A program made the translations under genes and the position numbers. From Gammaproteobacteria bacterium (GTDB taxonomy: Bacteria; Pseudomonadota; Gammaproteobacteria; Pseudomonadales; Pseudohongiellaceae): a stretch of DNA of 64,000 nucleotides. Below are positions 9,486 through 17,715 of this stretch, in pieces. The notes below the pieces were generated by a model. The model was not told the origin of the DNA. It saw only the letters and a list, made by a program, of their open reading frames with translations, and searched no databases. How positions within the stretch are numbered: position 1 is the stretch's first letter; the number at the start of each line of letters is the position of its first letter. Location: NCBI GenBank assembly GCA_030831165.1, contig JAURLP010000033.1, positions 1 to 64,000 on the forward strand, given 5' to 3'.

Positions 9486-9645
9486 AAGATAAGACTTCAT
9501 GTGTGTCAGCTTTCTACTCAAAGCAGACCTTAGCTTCACCTTCATTCAAAAATAGTTTAAAAAAGCAGTGTAAATTGCGATTTTTATATTATCATGTAAA
9601 AAATCAGCTAGAACACAGTTAAAAAATAATAAAAAGGCGGTCAAA

Positions 9646-10053
9646 ATGAAAAATAAATTAATCCTCACGTTTGTTTTTTTCTCCTTGGTTTTTGCGATTC
9701 CAGTTACTGCCCATCATTCGTTTTTTTCTCAGTTCGACTCAAGTGCTCCAATAACGCTTACAGGCACGATTACCGCAGTTGAATGGCGTAATCCGCATAT
9801 TTGGATTTTACTTGAAGTGACCAATGAAAATGGTTCTGTAAGCCCTTGGCGTTGTGAGGGGGGAGCGCCCAATGCATTGGTGCGAAATGGATGGACAGCT
9901 AATATGCTGGAAGTTGGCGAAGAATTGACAATTTATGGTTATAAAGCCTTTAACGGCCAAAATATCTGTAATGGACGGAGCTGGGAATATAAGGGAGAAA
10001 CCATTTTTGGTCGCCCTACTGATGATGGTCCTGACGCGCCACCAAGAAACTAA
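9646..10053 (+). CDS. DUF6152 family periplasmic protein
   Basis: 135 residues with a signal peptide ending VTAHHS. The mature protein shows the DUF6152 signature: AHHSF at the new N-terminus, a TLTGTITAVEWRNPHIWILLEV strand pair, a WRCEGGAPNALVRNGW segment and a GEELTIYGYKA strand, consistent with a small beta-barrel. The paired His residues right after cleavage could bind metal; this is an inference. The function of the family is unknown. It is 28 bases upstream of another secreted gene on the same strand, most likely one transcript. Confidence 0.85.
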   Translation: MKNKLILTFVFFSLVFAIPVTAHHSFFSQFDSSAPITLTGTITAVEWRNPHIWILLEVTNENGSVSPWRCEGGAPNALVRNGWTANMLEVGEELTIYGYKAFNGQNICNGRSWEYKGETIFGRPTDDGPDAPPRN

Positions 10054-10081
10054 TCAGAATAATTAATTCGGGAGAATTTCT

Positions 10082-10888
10082 ATGAAAATAATAACAAATA
10101 AAATTCTGTTTAGTGTCGCGATGACAATGATTTTGGTGCCAATCAACACTTATGCACAGCGCTCGCCTGTACTTGCCGAACAACCTGAATCTGATGGTTC
10201 AACAGCGGCCAGGGATGCTTGGGGAAGAGCTGATCTTAATGGCGTATGGGATAAGGCTATTCATTTGAATATCGCAGCACCAGTTGAGCCTTTACCATTT
10301 ACCGCTGAGGGCCTAGCAGCCTTTAATGATGTTGCTAATCTGATTGATAACACTTCTCGCTGCATCTTTCCTGGAGTGCCACGAGTAAACAATTCCCCTT
10401 ATCCCTTTCAAATAATGACAATGCAAGATAAGGTAATTTTTTATTACGAATATATGCATAACACTCGTGTGATCTATACAGATGGTCGCGGGCATCGTGA
10501 TACTTGGTCCCCCTCCTTGATGGGAGATTCAATTGGCCGCTGGGAAGGGGATACTTTAATAATTGACACCGTCAATCTTACAGATAGGACGTGGCTGGAT
10601 GATCATGGCAATCGCCACAGTGATGAATTACATGTTATTGAACGCTGGACCCGAGTAAGTGCTAATGAATTATGGTATCAAGCCACAATAGATGATCCGA
10701 AATACTATACAGAAGAATGGACAACAGGATACATGATTGAAAAAGCACCGGATAATTGGGAAATCATGGAATATGCCTGCACTGACAACAATAGAGATCA
10801 ATATGATGGATTGCTTCAACCAGGGGCTTTAGATGGCTCAGGTCGGGATGGTTCAGCATTGGCAAAACCACCACCGATAAGACAATAA
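10082..10888 (+). CDS. Secreted protein of unknown function, partner of the DUF6152 gene
   Basis: 268 residues with a signal peptide ending TYAQ and GGGAG about 8 bases before the ATG. The mature protein has motifs I know from a broadly spread uncharacterised family: DLNGVWD near the start, RVIYTDGRGHRD, then SIGRWEGDTLIIDTVNL, HSDELHVIERWTR and TIDDPKYYTEEWT. These conserved acidic, His and Trp residues suggest a binding or catalytic site in a beta-rich fold, but the reaction is unknown. It follows the DUF6152 gene closely; the same kind of pair occurs elsewhere in my recollection, which suggests a joint periplasmic role. Confidence 0.8.
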   Translation: MKIITNKILFSVAMTMILVPINTYAQRSPVLAEQPESDGSTAARDAWGRADLNGVWDKAIHLNIAAPVEPLPFTAEGLAAFNDVANLIDNTSRCIFPGVPRVNNSPYPFQIMTMQDKVIFYYEYMHNTRVIYTDGRGHRDTWSPSLMGDSIGRWEGDTLIIDTVNLTDRTWLDDHGNRHSDELHVIERWTRVSANELWYQATIDDPKYYTEEWTTGYMIEKAPDNWEIMEYACTDNNRDQYDGLLQPGALDGSGRDGSALAKPPPIRQ

Positions 10889-11028
10889 ATATATGTTGTG
10901 CTGTTTTCCCTAAGTTGTGGATAAACACAATTACCCTTACCCATAAAGGCTAGTAATGAAATATTAATGTCCGCTTATAGGACCCATTGGATTAAAGAAG
11001 CTAACTGATTTTATGAGTAATCTATAAT

Positions 11029-12224
11029 TCAATCCAGTTTTATAGTATCCAAGTAATCAGCCCACCCTTGCATCATCTCTCGACGACCTTCGAGGTGGGC
11101 GGTTCGGTTATAAGCTCTGCCATTAGAGTCTTTTACTGCATGCGCCAGCTGATGCTCAATCCAGTCCACACGGCAGCCTAAAACCTCATCTAGAAGAGTC
11201 CTAGCCATCGCTCTAAATCCATGCGGGGTTATCTGTTCATTGGTGTATCCCATCGTCCTCAGAGCCGTTCTGACGCCATTCTCGCTTAGGGGTCTGCTTG
11301 CCCCTCTGGCGCTAGGAAATACATATCTACCCCGTCCTGTATGCATGTGTAGCTCTTCAAGCACTAACACAGCTTGTTTGGACAGCGGTACAATGTGGTC
11401 CAACCCCATCTTCATTTTAGCTCCTGGCAACTCCCAACGAGACTCCTTCCAATTAATTTCTGACCACTCCATATTCCTGATTTCTCCTGGACGCTGGAAT
11501 AGCAAAATCGATATTTTTAACGCAGCGTTAACGACGATTGTTCCCTGATAAGAATCAATTGCTCTAAGTAATTCATCAATCTGTTTAGGGTCATTTATTG
11601 AAGCATGATGCTTTGTGCGTCGTTTGGGTATTAGTGCGCCAGTCAGTTCTCTTGATGGATCAGACTCAGCCCTACCAGTGGCAATTGCATAGCGAAATAT
11701 CAGTCCTGAACATTGCTTAGCTCTGTGAGCAATATCTACACTTCCTCTCCCCTCAATCTTCCGCAGAACTGCGAGTAGTTCAGGGGCCTTAATCTGTGAA
11801 ACTGGTCTATTACCCAAAGGGGGAAACAAGTCTTTTTCGAGGATACGTAGAGTCCTTACACGATAGCTATCGGATTTTTCCTTCATCTTTTGGCTAAACC
11901 ACTCTCTAGCTACCGCTTCAAAGCTATCTGCGGCTGCAAGATGCTGTGTCAGCTTTGAACACGCTTTATCTCTGAAGGGTCAATACCTGAAGATAGCTTT
12001 TCTCTAGCGCTCTGATGAGATGCTCTTGCATCAGCCAAACTGACATCAGGATAAACACCCAGCGCAAGGGTCTTACGTTTATCACCAAAGCGATAATCAA
12101 ACCTCCAGTATTTACCTCCCTGAGGATGAACATAGAGATAAAGCCCTGCCCCATCGGTGAGCTTCTGAGCCTTGCCCGAAGGCTTTACTTGCTTAACAGC
12201 AGTAGCCGTTAACTTGTGTCTCAT
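11029..12224 (-). pseudogene. P4-type tyrosine recombinase (integrase), one frameshift
   Basis: Two adjacent frames together make one integrase. The upstream part (12224 to the TGA at 11949) is the N-terminal arm-binding domain (LTATAVKQVKPSGKAQKL, LYLYVHPQGGKYWRFDYR, LGVYPDVSLADAR). The other part gives SFEAVAREWF, the core-binding domain and the catalytic domain. Catalytic residues are all present: R in QRPGEIR, HGFR, the later H in QLAH and the tyrosine in AYNR. The frames join near 11950 at CAAAGC; a lost A would restore about 398 residues, the normal length. No slippery heptamer is visible, so this is a mutation or a sequencing error, not programmed shifting. The start at 12224 has GGAG six bases before it. 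The gene runs away from the 3' end of tRNA-Met, the usual target of such integrases. Confidence 0.85.
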
Positions 12225-12240
12225 AGCAGACTCCATCAAA

Positions 12241-12303
12241 GACGGTATATGGATAAATAAGATGCTTTATACCGTCAGATATACCGTCAAAATGACGGTA
12301 TAT
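12241..12303. repeat. Four copies of a 10-bp element in front of the integrase
   Basis: GACGGTATAT occurs at 12241-12250 and 12294-12303, and its reverse complement at 12267-12276 (one mismatch) and 12279-12288 (perfect). The inner pair forms a 9-bp dyad with a 5-base spacer (12280-12302). The cluster lies between tRNA-Met and the integrase start. It could be the arm sites of the integrase or an excisionase, or an operator for the integrase promoter. Confidence 0.75.
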
Positions 12304-12400
12304 AGGTGGACTTCTGAGGACTACTATAGACTAGTTTTGAATTAAAATACTATAAAAAAAGGGTATTTTGGACTAATAGGGATGTTTGGGGAAAAGAGTT

Positions 12401-12477
12401 TGGTAGCTACGGGTGGACTTGAACCACCGACCCCAGCATTATGAATGCTGTGCTCTAACCAGCTGAGCTACGTAGCC
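12401..12477 (-). tRNA. tRNA-Met (elongator), anticodon CAU
   Basis: A 77-base cloverleaf with acceptor GGCTACG / CGTAGCT (a G-U pair at the end), discriminator A and encoded CCA. The anticodon stem CAGCA / TGCTG encloses TTCATAA. The first pair is present, so this is not an initiator tRNA. A broken integrase gene begins 177 bases beyond its 3' end. Confidence 0.96.
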
Positions 12478-12532
12478 ATAATCAAACATATGAAGGGTGC
12501 GCATTCTGGCGAAAGGGCCGGTTTTTGTCAAG

Positions 12533-13624
12533 TTAGACATTAAATCTGAAATGCACCACATCACCATCCTGCACAATATATTCTTTACCTTCCAGGCGCC
12601 ATTTACCTGCATCTTTTGCACCAAGTTCGCCCTGGTATTTTATGAAATCTTCATAGGCAATAACTTCAGCGCGGATGAAGCCTTTTTCAAAATCGGTATG
12701 TATTACCGCGGCGGCTTTCGGTGCTGTTGCGCCCACTTTAACCGTCCAGGCGCGAACTTCTTTTACACCAGCAGTGAAATAAGTCTGAAGGCCTAACAAT
12801 TTATAACCCGCTCGGATGACTCGATCTAATCCTGGCTCTTCCATACCAAGATCAGTTAGGAACTCCATTTTCTCATCATCTTCCAATTCAGCAATTTCTG
12901 CTTCCAGTTTGTTGCAGACAGCAACCAGTTCCGCGCCTTCTTCAGCGGCAATTTTTGAAACCATATCGAGATGTGGATTATTGCTGAAGCCAGCTTCATC
13001 AACATTGGCGATATATAAAGTAGGCTTAATGGTCAGCAGATGGAGATTATAGATAGACGCCAGTTCATCTTTATCAAGGTTTAGACTTCGCACCGGTTTA
13101 ATCTGGTCCAGATGCTGTTGGATTTTTTCCAGCAGGCTTTTAAGTTTAATAAGGTCCTTATCACCACTTTTAGCATTCTTACTGGTTTTTTCCAGCGCCT
13201 TTTCAACCGACTCCAGATCCGCTAAAGCCAGTTCAGTGTTGATGACTTCTATATCATCTTTTGGGCTTATTGAATCTGATACATGCACAACATTGGAGTC
13301 TTCAAAGCAGCGCACAACATGTGCAATGGCATCACATTCTCGAATGTTGGCTAAAAACTTATTACCTAAACCCTCGCCTTTTGAGGCGCCCGCCACCAGG
13401 CCGGCAATATCAACAAATTCCATTGTTGTTGGAATTGTTTTTACTGGTTTTACAATCTTGGTCAGGGCATCCAGACGACTATCCGGTATTGATACGATGC
13501 CGGCATTCGGTTCTATTGTGCAGAAGGGAAAGTTTTCTGCCGCGATACCTGCCTTGGTTAGTGCATTAAAAAGTGTTGATTTGCCAACATTAGGTAAACC
13601 AACAATGCCGCATTTAATTCCCAT
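12533..13624 (-). CDS. ychF: Redox-regulated ATPase YchF (Obg-like)
   Basis: 363 residues, full family length. A P-loop GLPNVGKST is at residues 9-17 and DIAGLV follows at about 73; a helical insert and a C-terminal TGS domain ([26 protein letters not shown]) complete the YchF plan. The NKLEAE motif in place of the GTPase NKxD explains why the family prefers ATP. YchF binds ribosomes and influences stress responses. Its start overlaps the pth stop by 11 bases, so both are translated from one message, in the usual pth-ychF order. Confidence 0.97.
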   Translation of the reverse strand: MGIKCGIVGLPNVGKSTLFNALTKAGIAAENFPFCTIEPNAGIVSIPDSRLDALTKIVKPVKTIPTTMEFVDIAGLVAGASKGEGLGNKFLANIRECDAIAHVVRCFEDSNVVHVSDSISPKDDIEVINTELALADLESVEKALEKTSKNAKSGDKDLIKLKSLLEKIQQHLDQIKPVRSLNLDKDELASIYNLHLLTIKPTLYIANVDEAGFSNNPHLDMVSKIAAEEGAELVAVCNKLEAEIAELEDDEKMEFLTDLGMEEPGLDRVIRAGYKLLGLQTYFTAGVKEVRAWTVKVGATAPKAAAVIHTDFEKGFIRAEVIAYEDFIKYQGELGAKDAGKWRLEGKEYIVQDGDVVHFRFNV

Positions 13625-14225
13625 TATCTAAGCTCTCATTTGATTGGGGTGGTTGTGTATGTAGCTTTAGCATGGCTCCCTGATAATCACCTGCGACTAA
13701 AAGTGGAAGTAGGCTTATAGCCTTATCGATATCTGTCTGGATTAGTGCAGCATCGGATTTTGATGGTTCACTCAAGACGTAGTCACTGACTTTACTGGCT
13801 TCACCGGGGTGACCAATACCGATTCTTAGACGATTAAAGTCCTGACTGACAATTGCTTTGATGATATCGCGAATGCCATTATGCCCGCCGTGGCCGCCGC
13901 CTTTTTTCAAGCGTGTAGTGCCAACAGGCAAGTCTAATTCATCGTAAGCCACCAGCATTTCGAGGGGGTCAATTTTGAAATAATTTACAATGGCAGCAAC
14001 AGCCTGACCACTTTTATTCATATAAGTGGAAGGGAAGAGCAGCCGTATTTCCTGGCCATTAATATTGATTTTACCCGCCATACCAAAAAATTTAGTTTCA
14101 GCTTTTAGCTCGCCTTTGTAGTCATCACAAAGCGTTTCTAAAAACATGGCACCGGCATTATGGCGAGTAAAACGATATTGTTGGCCTGGATTGCCCAGGC
14201 CAACAATTAATTTGATTCCACTCAT
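13614..14225 (-). CDS. pth: Peptidyl-tRNA hydrolase
   Basis: 203 residues. It frees tRNA from peptidyl-tRNA that falls off the ribosome. [18 protein letters not shown] holds the conserved Asn and the catalytic His; YMNKSGQAV and [24 protein letters not shown] hold the remaining substrate-binding and acid residues. Sits between rplY (26-base gap) and ychF (11-base overlap) in an operon of translation factors. Confidence 0.97.
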   Translation of the reverse strand: MSGIKLIVGLGNPGQQYRFTRHNAGAMFLETLCDDYKGELKAETKFFGMAGKININGQEIRLLFPSTYMNKSGQAVAAIVNYFKIDPLEMLVAYDELDLPVGTTRLKKGGGHGGHNGIRDIIKAIVSQDFNRLRIGIGHPGEASKVSDYVLSEPSKSDAALIQTDIDKAISLLPLLVAGDYQGAMLKLHTQPPQSNESLDNGN

Positions 14226-14251
14226 TAGATATCAGAAAAGAAAAGAGCTGC

Positions 14252-14935
14252 TTAATCTTCGTCTTTATCGTCGTCAGAACTATCTGAGCTTGCTACGTCG
14301 TCATCGTCTGCGGCTCCTTCTTCAGCGTCTGTAGTCTCTACTTCTTCAACTCTTGGCATTGTGCAGGCAGCAACTGGCTTATCATGCTCTTCGCCATGAC
14401 TGAGCTCAACACTTACAACACCTTCCGGTAGTGCCAGATCAGAAATATGGATAGATTCACCGACTTTAAGTTCCGCCATAAATACTTCGATATACTCTGG
14501 CAGATTGCCAGGTAAACAGCTTATCTCGAGATCATTCATCAAGTGATTAATAATACCGCCTTCCAATTTCACTCCGACACATTGCTCTTCACCGATAAAG
14601 CGTAAAGGAACATTTACGGTAATTTCCTGATCCGCACTGACTCGCATAAAATCAGCATGCATGATTTTTGGTTTAGCCGGATGGCGCTGAAGATTTTTGA
14701 TAACCACGCTTTCCTCTTTGCCACCTACTTTGACGGTGACAATGTGAGAAAAGAAGGCCTCATTTTCAATGGCCTTCATAATATCTTTATGGGGGATAGT
14801 GATAGCCGTTGGCTCTTTACCAGCCCCATAAATAATGGCAGGTATTTCATTCGCTAGTCGACGCAGGCGGCGGCTCGCACCTTTCCCCACGTCTTTTCGA
14901 GGGCTGGCCTCGATGATAAAGTCATTCTTAGACAT
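14252..14935 (-). CDS. rplY: 50S ribosomal protein L25, long CTC form
   Basis: 227 residues: the N-terminal L25 domain that binds 5S rRNA (RKDVGKGASRRLRR, then IPAIIYGAG) plus the C-terminal TL5/CTC beta domain of the long form. The last 35 residues are extremely acidic (Asp/Glu/Ser), longer than usual. Its gene stands between prs and pth as in Pseudomonas. Confidence 0.96.
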   Translation of the reverse strand: MSKNDFIIEASPRKDVGKGASRRLRRLANEIPAIIYGAGKEPTAITIPHKDIMKAIENEAFFSHIVTVKVGGKEESVVIKNLQRHPAKPKIMHADFMRVSADQEITVNVPLRFIGEEQCVGVKLEGGIINHLMNDLEISCLPGNLPEYIEVFMAELKVGESIHISDLALPEGVVSVELSHGEEHDKPVAACTMPRVEEVETTDAEEGAADDDDVASSDSSDDDKDED

Positions 14936-15015
14936 AATAGTCTCCTAAGTTTTTACTTTCCGGCACTTGCGACCATATGCCAGAAAGAGTTAATTAACCG
15001 TTTAGTGTAAGTTGA

Positions 15016-15966
15016 TCAAGCATGATCAAACATGGCACTTACGGATTCTTCATTGCTGACTCGTCGGATTGACTCACCAAGAAATCTGGCAAGAGAAAGC
15101 TGACGAATTTTGCTGCAACTCTTTGCTTCTTCCTTCAATGGAATGGTATCGGTGACAACCAGAGTATCCAGTGAAGAGTTATTAATATTGTCGATTGCAT
15201 TACCCGATAGTACCGGATGGGTACAATATGAAACGACTTTAATAGCACCTTGTTCTTTTAATGCATCGGCGGCTTTACATAAGGTGCCTGCTGTATCAAC
15301 CATGTCATCGACGATTAAACAGGTACGTCCAGTGACATCACCAATCAAATGCATAACCTGTGATTCATTAGCCTTGGGGCGACGTTTATCAATAATGGCC
15401 AGATCAACATTAAGTTGCTTGGCGAAAGCTCTTGCTCTTACTACACCGCCTATATCTGGAGAAACTACGACGAGGTTCTCGTAGTTTTGATAGCTGACGT
15501 CTTCAACCAGGATGGGTGATCCGTAGACGTTATCAACCGGAATGCTAAAAAATCCCTGAATTTGTTCAGCGTGCAGATCCACTGTCAGCAGTCTGTCAAC
15601 GCCAGCAGCGCCTATCATGTCAGCAACTACTTTGGCACTAATTGGTACACGAGCAGAGCGCACTCGCCGATCCTGACGGGCATATCCGAAATACGGAACT
15701 ACTGCAGTAATGCGATCAGCTGAAGAACGATGCAAGGCATCGGCCATTAATAATAATTCCATTAGGTTGTCATTGGTGGGGTGACAGGTTGGTTGAATGA
15801 TGAAAACATCCTGCCCACGAACATTCTCGTTCAATTCAACACTGGTTTCACCATCACTAAACTGTTGCACATCAGCACGACCTAGAGGAACACCTAGCCA
15901 TTTTGCGACATTTTGGGCAAGTTGCTGATTAGCGTTTCCACTAAATACCATTAAACTTTTGGGCAT
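15016..15966 (-). CDS. prs: Ribose-phosphate pyrophosphokinase
   Basis: 316 residues. Makes PRPP from ribose 5-phosphate and ATP for nucleotide, histidine and NAD synthesis. [16 protein letters not shown], the [16 protein letters not shown] flexible loop, the [11 protein letters not shown] metal site, and the PRPP-binding loop [11 protein letters not shown] are all intact. 80 bases separate it from rplY; tRNA-Gln(UUG) and ispE lie upstream. Confidence 0.97.
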   Translation of the reverse strand: MPKSLMVFSGNANQQLAQNVAKWLGVPLGRADVQQFSDGETSVELNENVRGQDVFIIQPTCHPTNDNLMELLLMADALHRSSADRITAVVPYFGYARQDRRVRSARVPISAKVVADMIGAAGVDRLLTVDLHAEQIQGFFSIPVDNVYGSPILVEDVSYQNYENLVVVSPDIGGVVRARAFAKQLNVDLAIIDKRRPKANESQVMHLIGDVTGRTCLIVDDMVDTAGTLCKAADALKEQGAIKVVSYCTHPVLSGNAIDNINNSSLDTLVVTDTIPLKEEAKSCSKIRQLSLARFLGESIRRVSNEESVSAMFDHA

Positions 15967-16156
15967 TTTTTGGTACCTATAATGCTACTGTGATAAATGT
16001 GATATTTTTTAAGTGTAACTTAGTGTTGTGATTTAGTGACTCTTATTTATTCTATTTTCTTCGTCTGGAGCTGATATCAACGATCTCATACCAATAAAAT
16101 CATAGCGACAAACTAACTGTATAAATTAACCGGTATCAATAAATTTATTGTTGATA

Positions 16157-16231
16157 TGGCTGGGGTGGCAGGATTCGAACCTGCGCATGCATGGATCAAA
16201 ACCATGTGCCTTACCGCTTGGCTACACCCCA
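16157..16231 (-). tRNA. tRNA-Gln, anticodon UUG
   Basis: 75-base cloverleaf with acceptor TGGGGTG / CACCCCA, discriminator G and encoded CCA. The anticodon stem CATGG / CCATG encloses TTTTGAT, giving TTG. It lies between ispE and prs, the conserved place for tRNA-Gln in Pseudomonas, 12 bases after the ispE stop. Confidence 0.97.
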
Positions 16232-16243
16232 ATAAATCATTAC

Positions 16244-17080
16244 TCATTCATTCCCTAAAGCTTGCAATACAGGAGACTTGTTAATCCCTTGAGCTACGAA
16301 GCCTTTAAGTTCACTCGGTAAAGCAGCGAGCACCTGTTCTGCTGCGGCTCTGGTATCAAAGCTAGCAAATATGCTTGATCCAGTCCCTGTCATTCGGGCT
16401 GGAGCATATTCATTAAGCCAATCTAGAGCGGCGCCAATTTCAGGATAAAGCTTTACAGCGACTGCTTCGCAGTCATTTTTTGTGCCCGAAAATGGAAAGG
16501 CGGGTATTGTGATGGTCGAGCTGTTCCTTGTCAATTGCTCGTGGCAAAAAATTTGCTTAGTTGAGACCTCGCAATCAGGCGAAATGACAAGATACCAGCG
16601 CTCAGGCAATACCATTGTCCTTATTTTTTCTCCTACACCTTCAGCCCAGCCTGAGTAACCTCTGACAAAAACTGGCACATCAGCACCGAGTTTTAGGCCC
16701 AGTATGGCTAATTCATCAGTATTTAAGCCGCAATTCCAAAGCTGGTTGAGGGCCAATAGGGTCGTAGCTGCATCTGAGCTCCCTCCGCCTAAACCGGCAC
16801 CAGAGGGCAGGACTTTGTCCAGTTTAATAACGGCACCACTTTTTATTTGGGCATGTTCTTTTAATAGAGTAGCCGCCTTGAAGATGAGGTTATCAGCTGC
16901 TGCTATGCTGTCGAGATTGGATTCAAGGCTGATTTCAGATTCGCCGGTGAGTTCAAATTCCAGTTGGTCGCCATAATCAAGTAATTGAAAACAGGTTTGC
17001 AGTTCATGGTAGCCATCATTCCGGCGTCCAGTGATATGAAGGAAGAGATTAAGTTTGGCTGGTGCTGGCAAACTGAGCAT
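16244..17080 (-). CDS. ispE: 4-diphosphocytidyl-2-C-methyl-D-erythritol kinase
   Basis: 278 residues, GHMP kinase family. Phosphorylates CDP-methylerythritol in the MEP pathway to isoprenoids. Starts with PAPAKLNLFLHITGRRNDGYHEL; the ATP loop PSGAGLGGGSSDAA is intact; ARMTGTGSSIFASF is the third GHMP motif. Three bases after lolB, so translation is probably coupled. ispH and ispB of the same pathway lie elsewhere in the window. Confidence 0.96.
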   Translation of the reverse strand: MLSLPAPAKLNLFLHITGRRNDGYHELQTCFQLLDYGDQLEFELTGESEISLESNLDSIAAADNLIFKAATLLKEHAQIKSGAVIKLDKVLPSGAGLGGGSSDAATTLLALNQLWNCGLNTDELAILGLKLGADVPVFVRGYSGWAEGVGEKIRTMVLPERWYLVISPDCEVSTKQIFCHEQLTRNSSTITIPAFPFSGTKNDCEAVAVKLYPEIGAALDWLNEYAPARMTGTGSSIFASFDTRAAAEQVLAALPSELKGFVAQGINKSPVLQALGNE

Positions 17081-17083
17081 GGT

Positions 17084-17707
17084 CTAGCTGCTTCCGGCTT
17101 GGATTTGCCAGGACTGAATAATTAAAGTGAGGAGATAATCGGGGTGCCTCATGCGTATGCGGCCAGGAAGGTTGAGACCACCACTCTCCTGATAGCGATC
17201 ATATTCAAGTAACCAGTTGTTACCCTGGGCATCACGTTGACTGAGGCTTTCCAGTAATTGATTTTCATTAAATTCCATAGTGGCAGGGCTGTCTGGTGAG
17301 GGGATGCCCCTGATCCAATATTGCAAAGCTTCTGCCGGGAATTCATAGCCAAGGTAGTCACGGCTTAAGTCCCCCAAATCAGTCGCTTCGATAAAATTCT
17401 CGTTACCCTGCTGCAGAATTATCGCGTCCTGATTACCGCTGATCATCGTGGCACCCAGGCCGAGCGCGCCACTTAAATTAATTTCAAAACTTTGATCTAG
17501 CTGCTGCCAGTTGATGTAGACAGTATCGGAGTTATTGGTTTGTCTTATATTGAGGCGGCCTTGCAAAGTCCAGGAATTGGTATTGCTTACCAGTAATTGA
17601 TGAGTCTGCCAATTTCGATCAATTAAGTTTTGGCTTGTGGTACAGGACCCTAACAATAAACAGGTAATGAGGATATAGGTCGATCGGAATGACCTAAAAT
17701 GAAACAT
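17084..17707 (-). CDS. lolB: Outer-membrane lipoprotein receptor LolB
   Basis: 207 residues. The signal has a lipobox LLGSC (Cys at about 22), so the protein is a lipoprotein. The mature protein has the LolB pattern W-x-LQGRLNIRQ, VYINWQQL, the LSGALGLG turn and a final SWQI strand. LolB takes lipoproteins from LolA and inserts them into the outer membrane. It lies between a TPR lipoprotein gene and ispE, the common gammaproteobacterial order. Confidence 0.93.
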   Translation of the reverse strand: MFHFRSFRSTYILITCLLLGSCTTSQNLIDRNWQTHQLLVSNTNSWTLQGRLNIRQTNNSDTVYINWQQLDQSFEINLSGALGLGATMISGNQDAIILQQGNENFIEATDLGDLSRDYLGYEFPAEALQYWIRGIPSPDSPATMEFNENQLLESLSQRDAQGNNWLLEYDRYQESGGLNLPGRIRMRHPDYLLTLIIQSWQIQAGSS

Positions 17708-17715
17708 AATAAGGA

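Noticed and set aside
11945-11960. Programmed frameshifting in the integrase
   Set aside because: No X-XXY-YYZ slippery heptamer or stimulatory hairpin is visible; a one-base loss in a short A-run explains it better.
12305-12420. 9-bp GGTGGACTT shared by tRNA-Met (12412-12420) and 12305-12313 as an att pair
   Set aside because: Both copies lie on the same side of the integrase, too close to flank an element, and 9 bp is weak.
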